Source: Monodelphis domestica (taxonomy: Eukaryota > Chordata > Mammalia > Didelphimorphia > Didelphidae). From it: a stretch of 64,000 nucleotides of DNA. The translations under genes were made by a program, and so were the position numbers. Position 1 is the stretch's first letter. Every line of letters starts with the position of its first letter. This document shows positions 63,425-64,000 of the stretch, piece after piece. Where the stretch lies: contig NC_077227.1 in the NCBI RefSeq assembly GCF_027887165.1, positions 350,653,207-350,717,206 of the forward strand, read 5' to 3'. The notes beneath the pieces were generated by a model. That model was not told the DNA's origin and ran no database searches. It saw only the letters and a program-made list of their open reading frames with translations.

Positions 63425-63668
63425 CTAGTCTCAGCTCAAATGCCACCTCCTTCAAAACTCCTTCATTGATCCCTCTGTTCTCCATTCTCCAGCTGGAAGT
63501 AGTTTCCCTCATTTGAGATATTATGATCACTTATGTCCATATTTTGTGCTCTTTACCAATCTGTGAGCTACCTGAGGACAGGGACTGTGTCTTATCCATC
63601 TTTGGCAACATGGCTTAGCATGATATCTTGAACTCAGGAGATGCCCAAGAAGTGTTTGTTGAACTGAA
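63425..63668 (+). repeat. L2 LINE 3' end (sense)
   Basis: Sense: tctcagctcaaatgccacct, gtgagctacctgaggacagg, gactgtgtcttatccatctt, aagaagtgtttgttgaactg. Confidence 0.7.
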
Positions 63669-63714
63669 AATAAAAAAGTATATATGAAAAAAAACAGTTC
63701 TTTTTTTGTGAGTT

Positions 63715-64000
63715 GAAATTTTTTATTTAATTAATTAATTTAGAATATTTTCCCATGGTTACATGAATCATGTTCTTTCCCTCCCCTCCTCCCACCACCC
63801 TCCCATAGCCAACAAGCAATTCCACTGGGTTTTACATGTGTCATTGATCAAGACCTATTTCCATATTATTGATAATTGCACTAGGGATCAACTAGGGATA
63901 CTTGGATCATTTAGAGTCTACATCCCCAATCATATCCCCATCAACTCATGTGATCAAGCAGTTATTTGAAAGATAGTTCTAAGGACTGGAAGGACATTCT
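63715..64000 (-). mobile_element. L1 LINE 3' end, antisense, runs off the window
   Basis: Begins with T-rich sequence, then tagaatattttcccatggtt, acatgaatcatgttctttcc, caagcaattccactgggttt, catgtgatcaagcag. The same terminus as at 49484 and 55970. The remainder lies beyond the window edge. Confidence 0.75.

Overview
This is eukaryotic nuclear DNA, most likely from a marsupial. It holds two spliced protein-coding genes in a tail-to-tail arrangement. The interspersed repeats are tRNA-derived CORE/MIR-type SINEs of the marsupial kind, old L2 and L3/CR1 LINEs, and L1 3' ends with a marsupial-type 3' region. HNRNPH1 and RUFY1 are neighbours in human too (5q35), so this is a conserved block. I cannot tell the species. 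Nothing looks bacterial or viral, and I found no CRISPR array, operon or novel multi-gene system.

Positions 1-7325 (+ strand) hold HNRNPH1 without its first coding exon(s). Twelve coding exons were placed by reading splice sites and checking that codon phase carries across every junction. They encode the rest of quasi-RRM 1, qRRM2, qRRM3 and the Gly/Tyr-rich regions. The gene shows a 21-nt tandem acceptor, a duplicated exon, two alternative C-termini, and a 139-nt out-of-frame exon with weak splice signals and many G-runs. I recognise no transposable element in its 7.3 kb.

Positions 7326-12274 are intergenic with only old repeat fragments. The two genes converge here.

Positions about 12275-51000 (- strand) hold complete RUFY1 in 18 exons. 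Summed exon lengths give 2118 nt, a 705-residue protein with RUN domain, coiled coils and C-terminal FYVE finger. All 17 junctions keep frame. Exon 1 lies in a CpG-rich promoter at 50.4-51.0 kb. Intron 1 (12.6 kb) contains a second, stronger CpG-island promoter at 38.6-39.4 kb, about 1 kb upstream of exon 2, with a cluster of CpG-promoter motifs. Starting translation at the first ATG of exon 2 would give exactly 600 residues, so this island looks like the promoter of a short RUFY1 isoform lacking the N-terminal region.

Positions 51-64 kb lie upstream of RUFY1. I see no gene there, only SINEs, LINE fragments, long CCTT/CCCT and GA simple repeats, and a hAT-like non-autonomous DNA transposon with an 8-bp target duplication.

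HNRNPH1 makes a nuclear splicing factor that binds G-runs. RUFY1 makes an early-endosome Rab effector. They are neighbours by conserved synteny and no shared function is implied.
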